From the NCBI RefSeq assembly GCF_022402485.1, contig NZ_JAKRSA010000010.1:58457-122456 (forward strand): 64,000 nt of DNA, written 5' to 3'. Origin of the DNA: Phenylobacterium sp. (GTDB lineage: Bacteria; Pseudomonadota; Alphaproteobacteria; Caulobacterales; Caulobacteraceae). Below, piece by piece: positions 9,893 through 18,039 of this stretch. The notes below the pieces were generated by a model. The model made no database searches. It was not told the origin of the DNA and saw nothing but the letters and a program-made list of their open reading frames with translations. The position numbers and the translations under genes are program-made. Position 1 is the first letter of the stretch. Each line of letters opens with the position of its first letter.

Positions 9893-10354
9893 TCAGCGGG
9901 CGCCGAACTCCAGGGTCACGGCCAAAACCGCGACAATGGTGATCAGGAAGGGAATCTCATTGGTCGCTCGCCAGAACCTAGCGGTGCGCGGCCGCTCCCC
10001 CGCGGCGAGCTTCTTCCGCGCGCCCGCCAGCATGCCGTGCCAGCCGGTGAGGAAGATCACCAGGGCGAGCTTCAAAATGATCCAGGGCTGCAGCAGGAAG
10101 TCCCAACCCCGCCCTAAGCCGTAGATATGGTAAAAAATGAGACTAAGGCCCAGAACCCAGGTGATCACCATGGAGGGATTCATGATGATCCTCAGGAGCT
10201 TGGCTTCCCAAACCTGAAAGTGGCCATCGAACTCAGACCCCGGTGGGGCGGTTTCAGTATGATAAGCGTAAAGCCTCGGCAGATACATGATGGCTGCCAT
10301 CCAGGCGATGACAGCGATGATGTGCAGGCCGCGAAGCAGATCATACCAGTTCAT
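9893..10354 (-). CDS. hemJ: Protoporphyrinogen IX oxidase HemJ
   Basis: HemJ is the membrane-embedded enzyme that oxidises protoporphyrinogen IX to protoporphyrin IX in many bacteria lacking HemG and HemY. The 153-residue product has four hydrophobic segments. Near the N-terminus is LRGLHIIAVIAWMAAIMYLPR, with the family-conserved histidine. WIILKLALVIFLTGWHGML holds the conserved lysine and a second histidine region. The gene overlaps hemH by 4 nt, which supports assignment to the penultimate step of haem synthesis. Confidence 0.93.
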   Translation of the reverse strand: MNWYDLLRGLHIIAVIAWMAAIMYLPRLYAYHTETAPPGSEFDGHFQVWEAKLLRIIMNPSMVITWVLGLSLIFYHIYGLGRGWDFLLQPWIILKLALVIFLTGWHGMLAGARKKLAAGERPRTARFWRATNEIPFLITIVAVLAVTLEFGAR

Positions 10355-11391
10355 GCGGCTTTCCCCGTTCTACAGGCGCATTTTCCATAGGTCGCCGGAC
10401 AGCTCCACCCGCCAGCTGATCTGACACCGGGGCCGCTATCAAGGGCGTCGAGCACCATGCCCTTGAGCCCACCGATAAAGCCTGAGTCGATCCCCAAGGC
10501 CGGAACCCGCAGATAGGGGGCGCAATCGATCTCCTCGGCGATCTCGGCATATTCATGGTCGAGCTCCACCAGGGTCTCCACATGTTCGGAGACAAAGGCG
10601 ATGGGGGTCAGAAGGACGCCTACGCCATCGGCCTTGGCCTTGCGGATCGCATCTTCTGTGGATGGGCCAATCCAGGCCAGGGGGCCGACCTTGCTCTGAT
10701 AACAGACCTGCCAGTCCGCAAGCTCGGGCAGCAAGGCTGCGACCGCGGCCGCTGTAGCCTCCACCTGCGCCTGGTAGGGATCACCGTCCTTGATGACCTT
10801 CTCCGGGAGACCGTGAGCCGAAAACAAAAGCCGCACATGGGAGGGCTTGCCGTGGGCCTCCCAGGTGTCTGCGATCTTGCGCGCGTGGGCCGCCACCAGG
10901 CTGGCCTCGGTGGGGTAGCAGCACACCGCCCGCGACACCCCTGTCCCCCGGTAAACCTTATTCCAGTCCTTGAGCGATGATGCCGAGGTGGTGGTGGAAA
11001 ACTGCGGATAGAGCGGCAGGAGCACGATCTCGTCGGGCCCAAACGCGGCGACCTTCTCAGCGGTCTCCTTGGCCCGGGGATGCCAATAGCGCATGGCAAT
11101 GAAAACCCTGGCCTCGAGCTCAGGGACCGCGGTCTCCAAGGCCTGCTCCAGAGCCGTCGCCTGGGCTGTGGTTTCCGGCAGCAGGGGCGAGCCCCCGCCC
11201 ATAATGGCGTAGTTGGCCTGGGCGCTCTTCTTGCGGGTGGTCGAAATCAGCCCGGCCAGAAGATATCGCGCCGGGGCCGGCAGGCCGATAATGGCCGGGT
11301 CGCGGAAAAGGTTGAAGAGGAACGGCTGAACCGAGTCTGGTCCATCCGGGCCGCCCAGATTGAACAGGACGACCGCAAGCTTCTTCTTCAT
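10351..11391 (-). CDS. hemH: Ferrochelatase with probable [2Fe-2S] cluster
   Basis: Ferrochelatase inserts ferrous iron into protoporphyrin IX. The 346-residue protein starts KLAVVLFNLGGPDGPDSV and carries LLFSAHGLPE with the catalytic histidine. FVSEHVETLVELDHEY contains the second conserved acid/histidine region. Cys158, Cys331, Cys338 and Cys340 have the same positions and spacing (7 then 2 residues at the C-terminus) as the cluster ligands I recall for the [2Fe-2S] ferrochelatases of Caulobacter and mycobacteria. The start codon directly follows the hemE stop codon without a gap. Confidence 0.96.
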   Translation of the reverse strand: MKKKLAVVLFNLGGPDGPDSVQPFLFNLFRDPAIIGLPAPARYLLAGLISTTRKKSAQANYAIMGGGSPLLPETTAQATALEQALETAVPELEARVFIAMRYWHPRAKETAEKVAAFGPDEIVLLPLYPQFSTTTSASSLKDWNKVYRGTGVSRAVCCYPTEASLVAAHARKIADTWEAHGKPSHVRLLFSAHGLPEKVIKDGDPYQAQVEATAAAVAALLPELADWQVCYQSKVGPLAWIGPSTEDAIRKAKADGVGVLLTPIAFVSEHVETLVELDHEYAEIAEEIDCAPYLRVPALGIDSGFIGGLKGMVLDALDSGPGVRSAGGWSCPATYGKCACRTGKAA

Positions 11392-12423
11392 CTAGGTCCC
11401 CGTCACGCGGCGCACGGCCCGTTCAATATGTTCGATAGGGGTGTCTGGCAGGACCCCATGGCCGAGATTGAAGATATAGGGACCCTTACCCCATTGTTCG
11501 ATCAGGGCGTCGATCCGGGCATCCATGGCTGAACCCCCGGCCCGGAGCAGCAGATTGTCCAGGGCCCCCTGGATCGCCTTACCACTGGCCTGGATCCTCT
11601 GGCCCTGGACGGCGCTGGCCTGGGTGTCCAGGGCCACGGCCTGTACCGGTACGGCAGCGGCATAGTTGTCCACCAGAGCGCCGGCACCCCGGGGAAAACC
11701 GATAAAGGGGGTATCGACCCCCGCCGCCCGCACCTTCTCGATGATCGCAATATGGGGGCGAATGACGATGCGCTCGAACACGTCCTCCGCCAGTCCCTCG
11801 GCCCAGCTCTCGAACAGTTTCAGGGCCTGAGCGCCCGCCTTGGCCTGCATGACCAGGTAACGAGCGGTGGACTCCACCAGAATGTCCAGCAGGTGATCCA
11901 GGGCCTCAGGATTCTGGTAGGCATAGGTCCGGGCACCCGAGCGGTCTGAGCCGCGCCCCTCGATCATATAGGTGGCCACCGTCCAGGGTGCCCCGGCAAA
12001 CCCGATCAGGGCCCGCTCAGGCTCCAGTTCAGCCCGCACCCGGGTCAGGGTTTCACCAATCTCGGAAAGCCTTCCGGTGGAGGCCTCAATCTCGGCTTCC
12101 ATGACCGATAGCGCCGGCAGCTCCCCAAGCCTCGGGCCTTCTCCGGCCTCAAACCAGACCTTTTGTCCTAGGGCCTTGGGCAGAAGCAGGATGTCGGCAA
12201 ACACAATGGCCGCATCCAGGGGGAACCTGCGCATGGGCTGCAGGGTGGCTTCGGCAGCCATCTGAGGATTATGGCAAAAGGCGATGAAATCCGGGGCCTT
12301 GGTCCTCAGCTCGCGATATTCGGGCAGGGAGCGTCCAGCCTGACGCATGAACCAGACCGGCGGCCGATCGAGGGTCTCGCCAGCCAGGGCGCGGAGAAGT
12401 CGGGGTTTTGCAGCATCGCTCAT
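11392..12423 (-). CDS. hemE: Uroporphyrinogen decarboxylase HemE
   Basis: HemE removes four carboxyl groups from uroporphyrinogen III to give coproporphyrinogen III. The 343-residue product has the signature PPVWFMRQAGRSLPEYR at about residues 21-37. GFAGAPWTVATYMIEG and the C-terminal NLGHGVLPDTPIEHI are also present, with the last holding the active-site histidine. The ATG chosen has TAAGG about 7 nt upstream; an in-frame start 12 codons earlier is less likely. It is the first gene of hemE-hemH-hemJ. In Caulobacter the hemE promoter lies inside the origin of replication, and the same geometry is seen here. Confidence 0.96.
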   Translation of the reverse strand: MSDAAKPRLLRALAGETLDRPPVWFMRQAGRSLPEYRELRTKAPDFIAFCHNPQMAAEATLQPMRRFPLDAAIVFADILLLPKALGQKVWFEAGEGPRLGELPALSVMEAEIEASTGRLSEIGETLTRVRAELEPERALIGFAGAPWTVATYMIEGRGSDRSGARTYAYQNPEALDHLLDILVESTARYLVMQAKAGAQALKLFESWAEGLAEDVFERIVIRPHIAIIEKVRAAGVDTPFIGFPRGAGALVDNYAAAVPVQAVALDTQASAVQGQRIQASGKAIQGALDNLLLRAGGSAMDARIDALIEQWGKGPYIFNLGHGVLPDTPIEHIERAVRRVTGT

Positions 12424-12682
12424 GCCAAGCCTTAAAGCCGCTCTGCAGGCCAGGCTCAAGTCTCAAGGATAGGCCGGGGAAGGGTTATCCCGTTCGCCGG
12501 CCTTTCTTCCTGAAAGAAAGAGATGTTTTGAAAAGAGGTTGCGGTAGGGCTGCTGACACCCGGGGATATCTCCCTCCGCGCCTGGCCATACCCGGCCCAC
12601 CCACAGTCTGCTCACCCTCTCTCAGACTGGGAGCGCGGCCCCTGTGAGTTGCGGGGATGACGGGCCAGCGGCCGTTAAAAGC

Positions 12683-12697
12683 TTAACAAAACCTTAA
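12683..12697. promoter_or_regulatory. CtrA-binding box (perfect TTAA-N7-TTAA)
   Basis: TTAACAAAACCTTAA fits the CtrA consensus TTAA-N7-TTAA exactly. A further TTAA lies 4 nt to its left (12675-12678). In Caulobacter, phosphorylated CtrA bound to such boxes silences the origin in swarmer cells. Confidence 0.85.
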
Positions 12698-12762
12698 GAC
12701 GCTGACGGTGCCGCCTATCCGGAAAGCCTGAGGATGGCGGCCGCCCTTGGACCCCGCCTGTG

Positions 12763-12777
12763 TTTACCTTTCATTAA
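12763..12777. promoter_or_regulatory. CtrA-binding box (one mismatch)
   Basis: TTTACCTTTCATTAA has the form TTTA-N7-TTAA, one base off the CtrA consensus. Its centre is 80 bp from the perfect box, within the putative origin. Confidence 0.65.
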
Positions 12778-12964
12778 GGTTTTCCCCGCCGGGTGATCTT
12801 GTGTGTGAAAACCCCGCCAACTCGCCCCTTATCCCAGGCCGATCTGACAGCCGTGATCTGGCGGGTATAATCCGCCACGTATCCCCAAGCCTGTCGGCCT
12901 CGGTTAAGAGACTTATCGACTCTGTCATCCCCAAGAGCATTCTGTCGCAGGCGCCTGACCCGGT

Positions 12965-13807
12965 ATGACCCACCCGCGTATCGCCACCTATTTCCACTTG
13001 CATCTGGTGTCAGACTCCACGGGGGAGACTCTGAACGCCATGGCGCGGGCGGTTTGCGCCCGGTTCGACGATGTCCTGCCGATCGAGCATATCTATGCCC
13101 TGGTGCGTTCGCGCCGGCAGCTGGACCGGGCCCTGTCCGACATTGAGTCGGCGCCGGGCCTGGTGATCCACACGATTGTTGATGCTGAGCTTCGGGCCGC
13201 TCTCGAGGATGGCTGTCGCCGCCTGGAGATCGCCTGCATCGCGGCCCTCGATCCCCTGGTCTCGGCGGTGTCGCGCTACCTTGGTCTGACCACCTCGACC
13301 CGGGTGGGTGCCCAGCACGCCCTCGACCACGACTATTTCAACCGTATGGACGCCCTGAACTACGCCATCGGCCATGATGATGGTCAGGGCGGCCAGGACC
13401 TGGAACAGGCCGATGTGGTCCTGGTCGGCGTATCTCGGACCTCCAAGACCCCCACCTGCATCTATCTCGCCCATCGGGGGGTGCGGGCGGCCAATGTGCC
13501 CCTGGTGCCTGAGCGCCCGATCCCCGACAAGCTGCTGCAGCTGAAAAACACCCTGGTGGTCGGCCTGACCATCTCCCCGGACCGGCTGATCCAGATCCGG
13601 CGAAACCGTCTGCTCAGCCTCAAGGAAAACCGCACCTCGGCCTATATCGATGTGGACAATGTGCGCGAGGAGATCGTCCAGGCGAGGCGTCTCTATGAAC
13701 GTCAGGGCTGGCCGGTGATCGATGTCACCCGCCGCTCTGTCGAAGAGACGGCCGCTGCGGTGATGAACCTGCTGACCTCTGGCCGACAAGTGGACATACT
13801 CGGATGA
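12965..13807 (+). CDS. ppsR: Pyruvate,water dikinase / PPDK regulatory protein (kinase-pyrophosphorylase)
   Basis: This is a DUF299-family bifunctional regulator. It inactivates PEP synthase or pyruvate phosphate dikinase by ADP-dependent phosphorylation and reactivates it by phosphate-dependent dephosphorylation. The 280-residue protein begins with HLHLVSDSTGETL, the family hallmark, and has the nucleotide-binding GVSRTSKTPT loop at about residues 155-164. It is the first rightward gene after the putative origin, equivalent in position to the Caulobacter gene called RP001. It overlaps maf by 4 nt. Which of the two dikinases it controls is not clear from this window. Confidence 0.93.
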   Translation: MTHPRIATYFHLHLVSDSTGETLNAMARAVCARFDDVLPIEHIYALVRSRRQLDRALSDIESAPGLVIHTIVDAELRAALEDGCRRLEIACIAALDPLVSAVSRYLGLTTSTRVGAQHALDHDYFNRMDALNYAIGHDDGQGGQDLEQADVVLVGVSRTSKTPTCIYLAHRGVRAANVPLVPERPIPDKLLQLKNTLVVGLTISPDRLIQIRRNRLLSLKENRTSAYIDVDNVREEIVQARRLYERQGWPVIDVTRRSVEETAAAVMNLLTSGRQVDILG

Positions 13808-14397
13808 TCCCCATCACCCTGGCTTCCCAGAGTGCCGCCCGCAGCCAGATCCTGGCCGGGGCCGGTGTGGCTTTCGAAAAGGTGGTCTCAGGCGTCGACG
13901 AGGACCTGGTCAAGGCCCGCATCCTGGGGGCCGGCGGCAACCCTAAGTCCTGCGCGCTGGCCCTGGCGGAAATCAAGGCCCTGACCGTTGCAGCCACCAG
14001 GGCTGGCCTGGTGATCGGCGCCGACCAGACCCTCGAGTTCGAGGGCACCCTGCATGACAAGGCCGAAAGCCTTGAGGAGGCGCGAGCCCGGCTGCTGGCC
14101 CTGCAGGGCGCGCCCCACCACTTGCATTCCGCTGTGGTGCTGGCCCAAGGGAATGAGATCCTGTGGTCGGATGTCTCCACCGCCACCCTTACCCTGCGAG
14201 ACTTTACCCCGGACTTTCTGGATCACTATCTGGGCCTGGAGGGGCCAGCGCTTCTGGGATCGGTGGGGTGCTACCGGCTTGAGGGTCCCGGCGCCCAGCT
14301 GTTCTCGTCCATCGAGGGGGACTACTTCGCCATACTGGGCCTGCCCCTGCTGGGGTTGCTGGACCAGCTCCGCAGCCGCGGCGCGCTGATCCCATGA
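13804..14397 (+). CDS. maf: Maf-like nucleotide pyrophosphatase
   Basis: Maf-family enzymes hydrolyse nucleoside triphosphates (often dTTP/UTP or modified nucleotides such as m7GTP) to the monophosphate. This is presumed house-cleaning. The 197-residue protein opens with [18 protein letters not shown], the Maf substrate loop. The catalytic aspartate lies in [11 protein letters not shown] (about residue 74). The looser AARSQIL in place of the classic SPRRRELL suggests the alphaproteobacterial branch, so the exact substrate is uncertain. It overlaps both ppsR and aroE by 4 nt, in a ppsR-maf-aroE-coaE-dnaQ operon. Confidence 0.9.
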   Translation: MIPITLASQSAARSQILAGAGVAFEKVVSGVDEDLVKARILGAGGNPKSCALALAEIKALTVAATRAGLVIGADQTLEFEGTLHDKAESLEEARARLLALQGAPHHLHSAVVLAQGNEILWSDVSTATLTLRDFTPDFLDHYLGLEGPALLGSVGCYRLEGPGAQLFSSIEGDYFAILGLPLLGLLDQLRSRGALIP

Positions 14398-15260
14398 CCG
14401 CCTCGATTTCAGGTACCGCCCGGGTGGCTGGGGTGGCGGGCTCGCCCATTGCCCACTCCCTCAGCCCCATGATCCACAATGCCTGGCTGAACGCCGCCGG
14501 CCTTGATGGTGCCTATGTGCCCTTCGCCCCCTCCCCTGCAGGATTTGAGGCCTTCATCCAGGGGCTGCGGGGCGGTGTCATAACCGGTCTCAACATCACC
14601 CTACCCTTCAAGGAAGCCGCCCTGGCCCTGGCCGATGCCCCGACCCCGGCGGCCCAGGCCGCGGGGGCGGCAAACCTGCTGCTGTTTGCCCAGGACGGGA
14701 CCATCATCGCCGACAATACCGACGGGATCGGCCTTCTGGCGGCCTTTGGCGAGCAGGCACCCGGTTTTGATCCCACGACCGCCCCGGTGGTCATTCTCGG
14801 GGCCGGCGGCGCAGCGCGGGGGGCAGCCGCAGCCTTTCTAGCCGCCGGCGCGCCGCAGGTTCGGGTCCTCAACCGCACCCTGGCCAGGGCAGAAAGTTTG
14901 GCAGAGGCCCTGGGGTCGAGGGTCTCCCCCCTCCCCCTGTCAGACGCTGCCCGCGCCTTGGACGGGGCCGGGGCGGTGATTAACGCCACCTCGGCCGGGT
15001 TGTCGGACACCGGGGGGTTCGAGGTGCCCCTTGAGGCCACGGGCGCTGACTGCGTCGTCATGGATATGGTCTATAAGCCCCTGGTGACGCCGTTCCTGGC
15101 CACAGCCCAGGCCCTGGACCGTCGCACGGTCGATGGCCTGGCCATGCTGATCGGTCAGGCCCGGCCGGCCTTCGCCGCCTTTTTCGGCCAGCCGCCCCCT
15201 GCGGGGGTGGACGTACGGGCCCTGGCCCTGAAGAGTCTTGGCCAGAACGAGAGGACCTGA
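14394..15260 (+). CDS. aroE: Shikimate dehydrogenase
   Basis: AroE reduces 3-dehydroshikimate to shikimate with NADPH in aromatic amino acid synthesis. The 288-residue product has the substrate-binding [14 protein letters not shown], the catalytic Lys73 in [11 protein letters not shown], Asp110 in DNTDGIG, and the Rossmann loop GAGGAARGA (136-144). It overlaps maf by 4 nt and lies 5 nt before coaE. Length and motifs are all normal. Confidence 0.96.
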   Translation: MTASISGTARVAGVAGSPIAHSLSPMIHNAWLNAAGLDGAYVPFAPSPAGFEAFIQGLRGGVITGLNITLPFKEAALALADAPTPAAQAAGAANLLLFAQDGTIIADNTDGIGLLAAFGEQAPGFDPTTAPVVILGAGGAARGAAAAFLAAGAPQVRVLNRTLARAESLAEALGSRVSPLPLSDAARALDGAGAVINATSAGLSDTGGFEVPLEATGADCVVMDMVYKPLVTPFLATAQALDRRTVDGLAMLIGQARPAFAAFFGQPPPAGVDVRALALKSLGQNERT

Positions 15261-15265
15261 CGACA

Positions 15266-15910
15266 ATGCTGCTCATCGGCCTCACCGGCTCCATCGGCAT
15301 GGGAAAATCCACCACCGCGGCCATGTTCCGGGACCACGGGGTGCCGGTCTATGACGCCGATGCCGCCGTTCATGATCTCTATGATGTGGGCGGGGCTGCA
15401 GTGGAGCCGGTCGGGCAGGCCTTTCCTGGGGTGGTTCAAGGGGGCGCGGTCGACCGGGAGCTCCTGCGCCAGCAGGTGCTGGGAAATCCTGAGGCCCTGC
15501 AGCGGCTTAATGCCATCGTCCATCCCCTGGTGGGATTGGACCGGCAGGGCTTCTTTGCCACCGCTCAGGCCAAGGGCGCGGAGATGGTCGTTCTGGATGT
15601 CCCGCTGCTGTTTGAGACCGGCGGCGATGGGCGCATGGACGCTGTGGTCGTGGTCACTGCCCCGGCGCATATGCAGCGCGAGCGGGTGCTGGCCCGGCCG
15701 GGCATGACCCCGGAGCGTCTGGACGCCATCCTGGCGCAACAGCTGGCCGATGCCGAAAAACGTGCCCGCGCCCATTATGTGGTAGATACGAGCCAAGGGC
15801 TCGATCATGCCCGGGCCCAGGTCACTGACATCGTGACCGCCTTGCGGGAGAAGGTGGCGCAGGCCAGGGCTGCGGCCGCGGTTGAAGCCCCCGGCAAACC
15901 GGGCCATTGA
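15266..15910 (+). CDS. coaE: Dephospho-CoA kinase
   Basis: CoaE phosphorylates dephospho-CoA in the last step of coenzyme A synthesis. The 214-residue protein has the P-loop GSIGMGKST at residues 8-16, followed by [14 protein letters not shown] (nucleotide/substrate region), and [13 protein letters not shown]-like sequence near residue 110. The lid region [18 protein letters not shown] follows. It is positioned between aroE and dnaQ, the usual order beside alphaproteobacterial origins. Confidence 0.96.
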   Translation: MLLIGLTGSIGMGKSTTAAMFRDHGVPVYDADAAVHDLYDVGGAAVEPVGQAFPGVVQGGAVDRELLRQQVLGNPEALQRLNAIVHPLVGLDRQGFFATAQAKGAEMVVLDVPLLFETGGDGRMDAVVVVTAPAHMQRERVLARPGMTPERLDAILAQQLADAEKRARAHYVVDTSQGLDHARAQVTDIVTALREKVAQARAAAAVEAPGKPGH

Positions 15911-15916
15911 AGCCCC

Positions 15917-16621
15917 ATGGCCCGAGAAATTGTCCTCGACACTGAAACCACCGGGTTTGAGCCTCGGGAAGGCCACCGTTTGGTGGAGCTGGCCTGTCTG
16001 GAGATCGAGGACTTCATCCCCACGGGGCGGTCCTTCCACTGTTATATCGACCCCCTCCGGGACATGCCGCCTGAAGCTGAGAAGGTCCACGGCCTGTCAG
16101 CGGACTTTCTGCGGGGCAAGCCCAGGTTTGAGGCCCCTGAAGTGGTGGAGGCCTTCCTGGATTTTGTCGGCGAGGCCCCCATCGTCGCCCACAATGCGGC
16201 CTTCGACCGGACCTTCATCAATTTCGAACTGGCGCTGTGTAGCCGGGTGGAGATCCCTGAACATCGCTGGGTGGACACCCTTGTCCTGGCCAGGGCCCGC
16301 TTTCCTGGCATGGCCAATTCCCTCGACGCCCTGTGCCGGCGTTTCAAGATTTCCCTCACCGACCGGGAAAAGCACGGGGCGCTGATCGACGCGCGGCTGC
16401 TGGCCGATGTCTATCTGGAGCTGAAGGGCGGCCGGGAACGCCGTCTGGAGCTGGCGCCGACCCTGGTCGCTCAGGCGGCTGGCCCCGCCCGCACGGGGGC
16501 ATATGGCACCCGGCCCCGACCGCTGCCGGCGGCGGTCAGCGAGCAGGAATTGGAGCGCCATGCCGCCTTTGTCCGCGAGGTGGTCAAGTCTGACCTGCTC
16601 TGGAAAAAACACGGCCTGTAG
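15917..16621 (+). CDS. dnaQ: DNA polymerase III epsilon subunit (proofreading exonuclease)
   Basis: DnaQ is the 3'-5' proofreading exonuclease of the replicase core. The 234-residue protein contains the DEDDh motifs: Asp8 and Glu10 in VLDTETTG, HNAAFD at 92-97, and His153/Asp158 in KHGALIDARLLADVYLEL. The C-terminal tail after about residue 175 matches the region that binds the polymerase alpha subunit; it ends SDLLWKKHGL. It is the last gene of the rightward operon from the origin. Confidence 0.96.
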   Translation: MAREIVLDTETTGFEPREGHRLVELACLEIEDFIPTGRSFHCYIDPLRDMPPEAEKVHGLSADFLRGKPRFEAPEVVEAFLDFVGEAPIVAHNAAFDRTFINFELALCSRVEIPEHRWVDTLVLARARFPGMANSLDALCRRFKISLTDREKHGALIDARLLADVYLELKGGRERRLELAPTLVAQAAGPARTGAYGTRPRPLPAAVSEQELERHAAFVREVVKSDLLWKKHGL

Positions 16622-16625
16622 AAAA

Positions 16626-16646
16626 GGCGGCGCCCCGAAAGCCGCC
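16626..16646 (-). terminator. Hairpin terminator for secB
   Basis: GGCGGC and GCCGCC form a stem around a 9 nt loop. On the minus strand the stem runs into TTTTC, so it fits a Rho-independent terminator for secB. It lies just past the dnaQ stop codon. Confidence 0.5.
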
Positions 16647-16700
16647 GCCCCTCATGTTCGTCCTCAGCGCCCCGGCGTGCTGAGGCCTTGGTGTGGCAGA

Positions 16701-17213
16701 TCAGGCGTTGCCGATCTGTCCTTCGCCCATCTGCGACACGTCGCCTTGGGCCTTGCGGGCCGCATAGACCCCGCCGAAATCGATCGGATCCAGCAGGAAG
16801 GGCGGGAAACCGCCGTCAGAGGTCACATCGGCAATGACCCGGCGGGCGAAGGGGAACAGGAAACGGGGGCAGTCCACCAGCAGCACCGATTCCATGTCTT
16901 CGGGTGTAACCCCCGTGATCTGGAAGACCCCGCCATAGAGCAGCTCCACATGAAACACCGGGCCATCCTCGCGGCTCGCCCGGGCCGAGAGCTTCAAATC
17001 CACCTCGAAAAGCCCGTCTTCCCGGCCCCGGGCGTTCATTTCCACGCCCAGGTCGATCTGCGGCTGGGCACCCGTGCCCCGCAGGGCATCTGGGGCGCGG
17101 GGGTTCTCGAAGGAGAGATCTCGGATGAACTGGGCCAGGATCCGAACGCCCGGAACAAAGGCCTCAGCGCCATTGGGCAGGCCGCCAGGGGCGGCGGCGT
17201 CGGTGTCGGTCAT
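16701..17213 (-). CDS. secB: Protein-export chaperone SecB
   Basis: SecB is the tetrameric chaperone that keeps preproteins unfolded and hands them to SecA. The ATG chosen gives 170 residues. Family blocks include [29 protein letters not shown], and [23 protein letters not shown], followed by the C-terminal segment [12 protein letters not shown] that contacts SecA. The frame stays open 31 codons upstream, but that part is Arg-rich and unlike SecB. It is transcribed away from the Tim44-like gene across a 200 nt shared promoter region. Confidence 0.95.
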   Translation of the reverse strand: MTDTDAAAPGGLPNGAEAFVPGVRILAQFIRDLSFENPRAPDALRGTGAQPQIDLGVEMNARGREDGLFEVDLKLSARASREDGPVFHVELLYGGVFQITGVTPEDMESVLLVDCPRFLFPFARRVIADVTSDGGFPPFLLDPIDFGGVYAARKAQGDVSQMGEGQIGNA

Positions 17214-17414
17214 GCGCGTCTGTCCGTTCTGGGATGCCAGCCTTCGCCGGCACCGGCCGCGTTGGAGTGGGAAAACCCGCCCCTTTCTGGCGCGGGCTGC
17301 TAACATGGCCCCCTAGCTGATGCAATGACGGTCCTGACGCCAGCGTTTGCAGCGACTATATAGAACCCAGAGGGCTTCGGCCCATTCGTCCACTGAAGCC
17401 CACGAGAGACCCGC

Positions 17415-18035
17415 TTGCCCTTACTGGAGCTGATCATCTTCGCCGCCCTGGCGGCCATTGTCCTCTACCAGCTCTATTCCGTGCTGGGACGGCGCGTGGG
17501 GCGCCAGCCCGAGGACAAGCCCGCTGGCGAGGGCCCGACCAGCCCGGTGCGCCCGCCCGAGCGGATCAATGAGATGGCCGAGGAAGCCGAAGGCGTCGCC
17601 CTTTCGGGCCTGGCCGCCATCCGCGCCCGCGATCCGGCCTTTGATCTCAGCCACTTCCTGCACGGGGCCAAGTCTGCCTACCAGATGGTGGTCAACGCCT
17701 TCGCCGGCGGTGATCGGGACACCCTGCGCAATCTGCTGTCGGACGAGGTTTACTCAGCCTTTGAATCGGTCATCTCGGCCCGGGAGACCGAAGGCCGCAC
17801 GGAGACCGTGGAATTCCTGAATCCCCCCCGGGCAGACATGGACAAGGCCGAGGTGGTGGGTGATGCGGCCCGGGTGACCGTGCGCTTCCTGGCCGAACTG
17901 CGCAGCCGCATCAAGGACGCCGGCGGCGAGGCGGTCGATGATCGGCGGACTGCCGAGCTTTGGACCTTCGAGCGCAATCTCAAGAGCAAAGATCCCAACT
18001 GGACCCTCGTTCACGTCGACGCCGCGGAGGCCTAG
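17415..18035 (+). CDS. Tim44-like domain protein (TimA type)
   Basis: This is a 206-residue inner-membrane-anchored protein with an N-terminal hydrophobic helix (LLELIIFAALAAIVLYQLYS). A Pro-rich linker and a C-terminal Tim44-like domain follow, including FDLSHFLHGAKSAYQMVVNAFAGGD. Bacterial Tim44-like proteins are related to the mitochondrial import-motor subunit, and their role is poorly known. The start is a TTG with GAGAG about 10 nt upstream; I see no better ATG. It sits next to secB and mltA, as in other Caulobacterales. Confidence 0.88.
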   Translation: MPLLELIIFAALAAIVLYQLYSVLGRRVGRQPEDKPAGEGPTSPVRPPERINEMAEEAEGVALSGLAAIRARDPAFDLSHFLHGAKSAYQMVVNAFAGGDRDTLRNLLSDEVYSAFESVISARETEGRTETVEFLNPPRADMDKAEVVGDAARVTVRFLAELRSRIKDAGGEAVDDRRTAELWTFERNLKSKDPNWTLVHVDAAEA

Positions 18036-18039
18036 GGAC

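Larger units (their letters stand above)
12424..12964. other. oriC: Putative chromosomal replication origin (Cori-like)
   Basis: This is a 541 bp non-coding gap between the divergent hemE and ppsR genes. It has the A/T-rich segments AAAAGCTTAACAAAACC and TTTACCTTTCATTAAGG in an otherwise GC-rich window. Two CtrA-type boxes are present (12683-12697 and 12763-12777). DnaA-like or weak W-box sequences occur at 12485 (TTATCCCGT), 12829 (TTATCCCAG), 12879 (GTATCCCCA) and 12925 (TCATCCCCA), with one on the minus strand at 12652-12660. A GANTC methylation site lies at 12918-12922. No perfect TTATCCACA box is seen. Flanking gene order, strand switch and nearby parS match Caulobacter Cori. Confidence 0.85.

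Noticed and set aside
12675-12686. A second CtrA box TTAA-N4-TTAA beside the perfect one
   Set aside because: The spacer is 4 nt, not 7, so it does not fit the CtrA consensus. The extra TTAA is noted only as A/T-rich context.
16925-16965. A parS-like stretch CACATGAAACA inside secB
   Set aside because: It has at least four mismatches to the parS consensus and lies in coding sequence.
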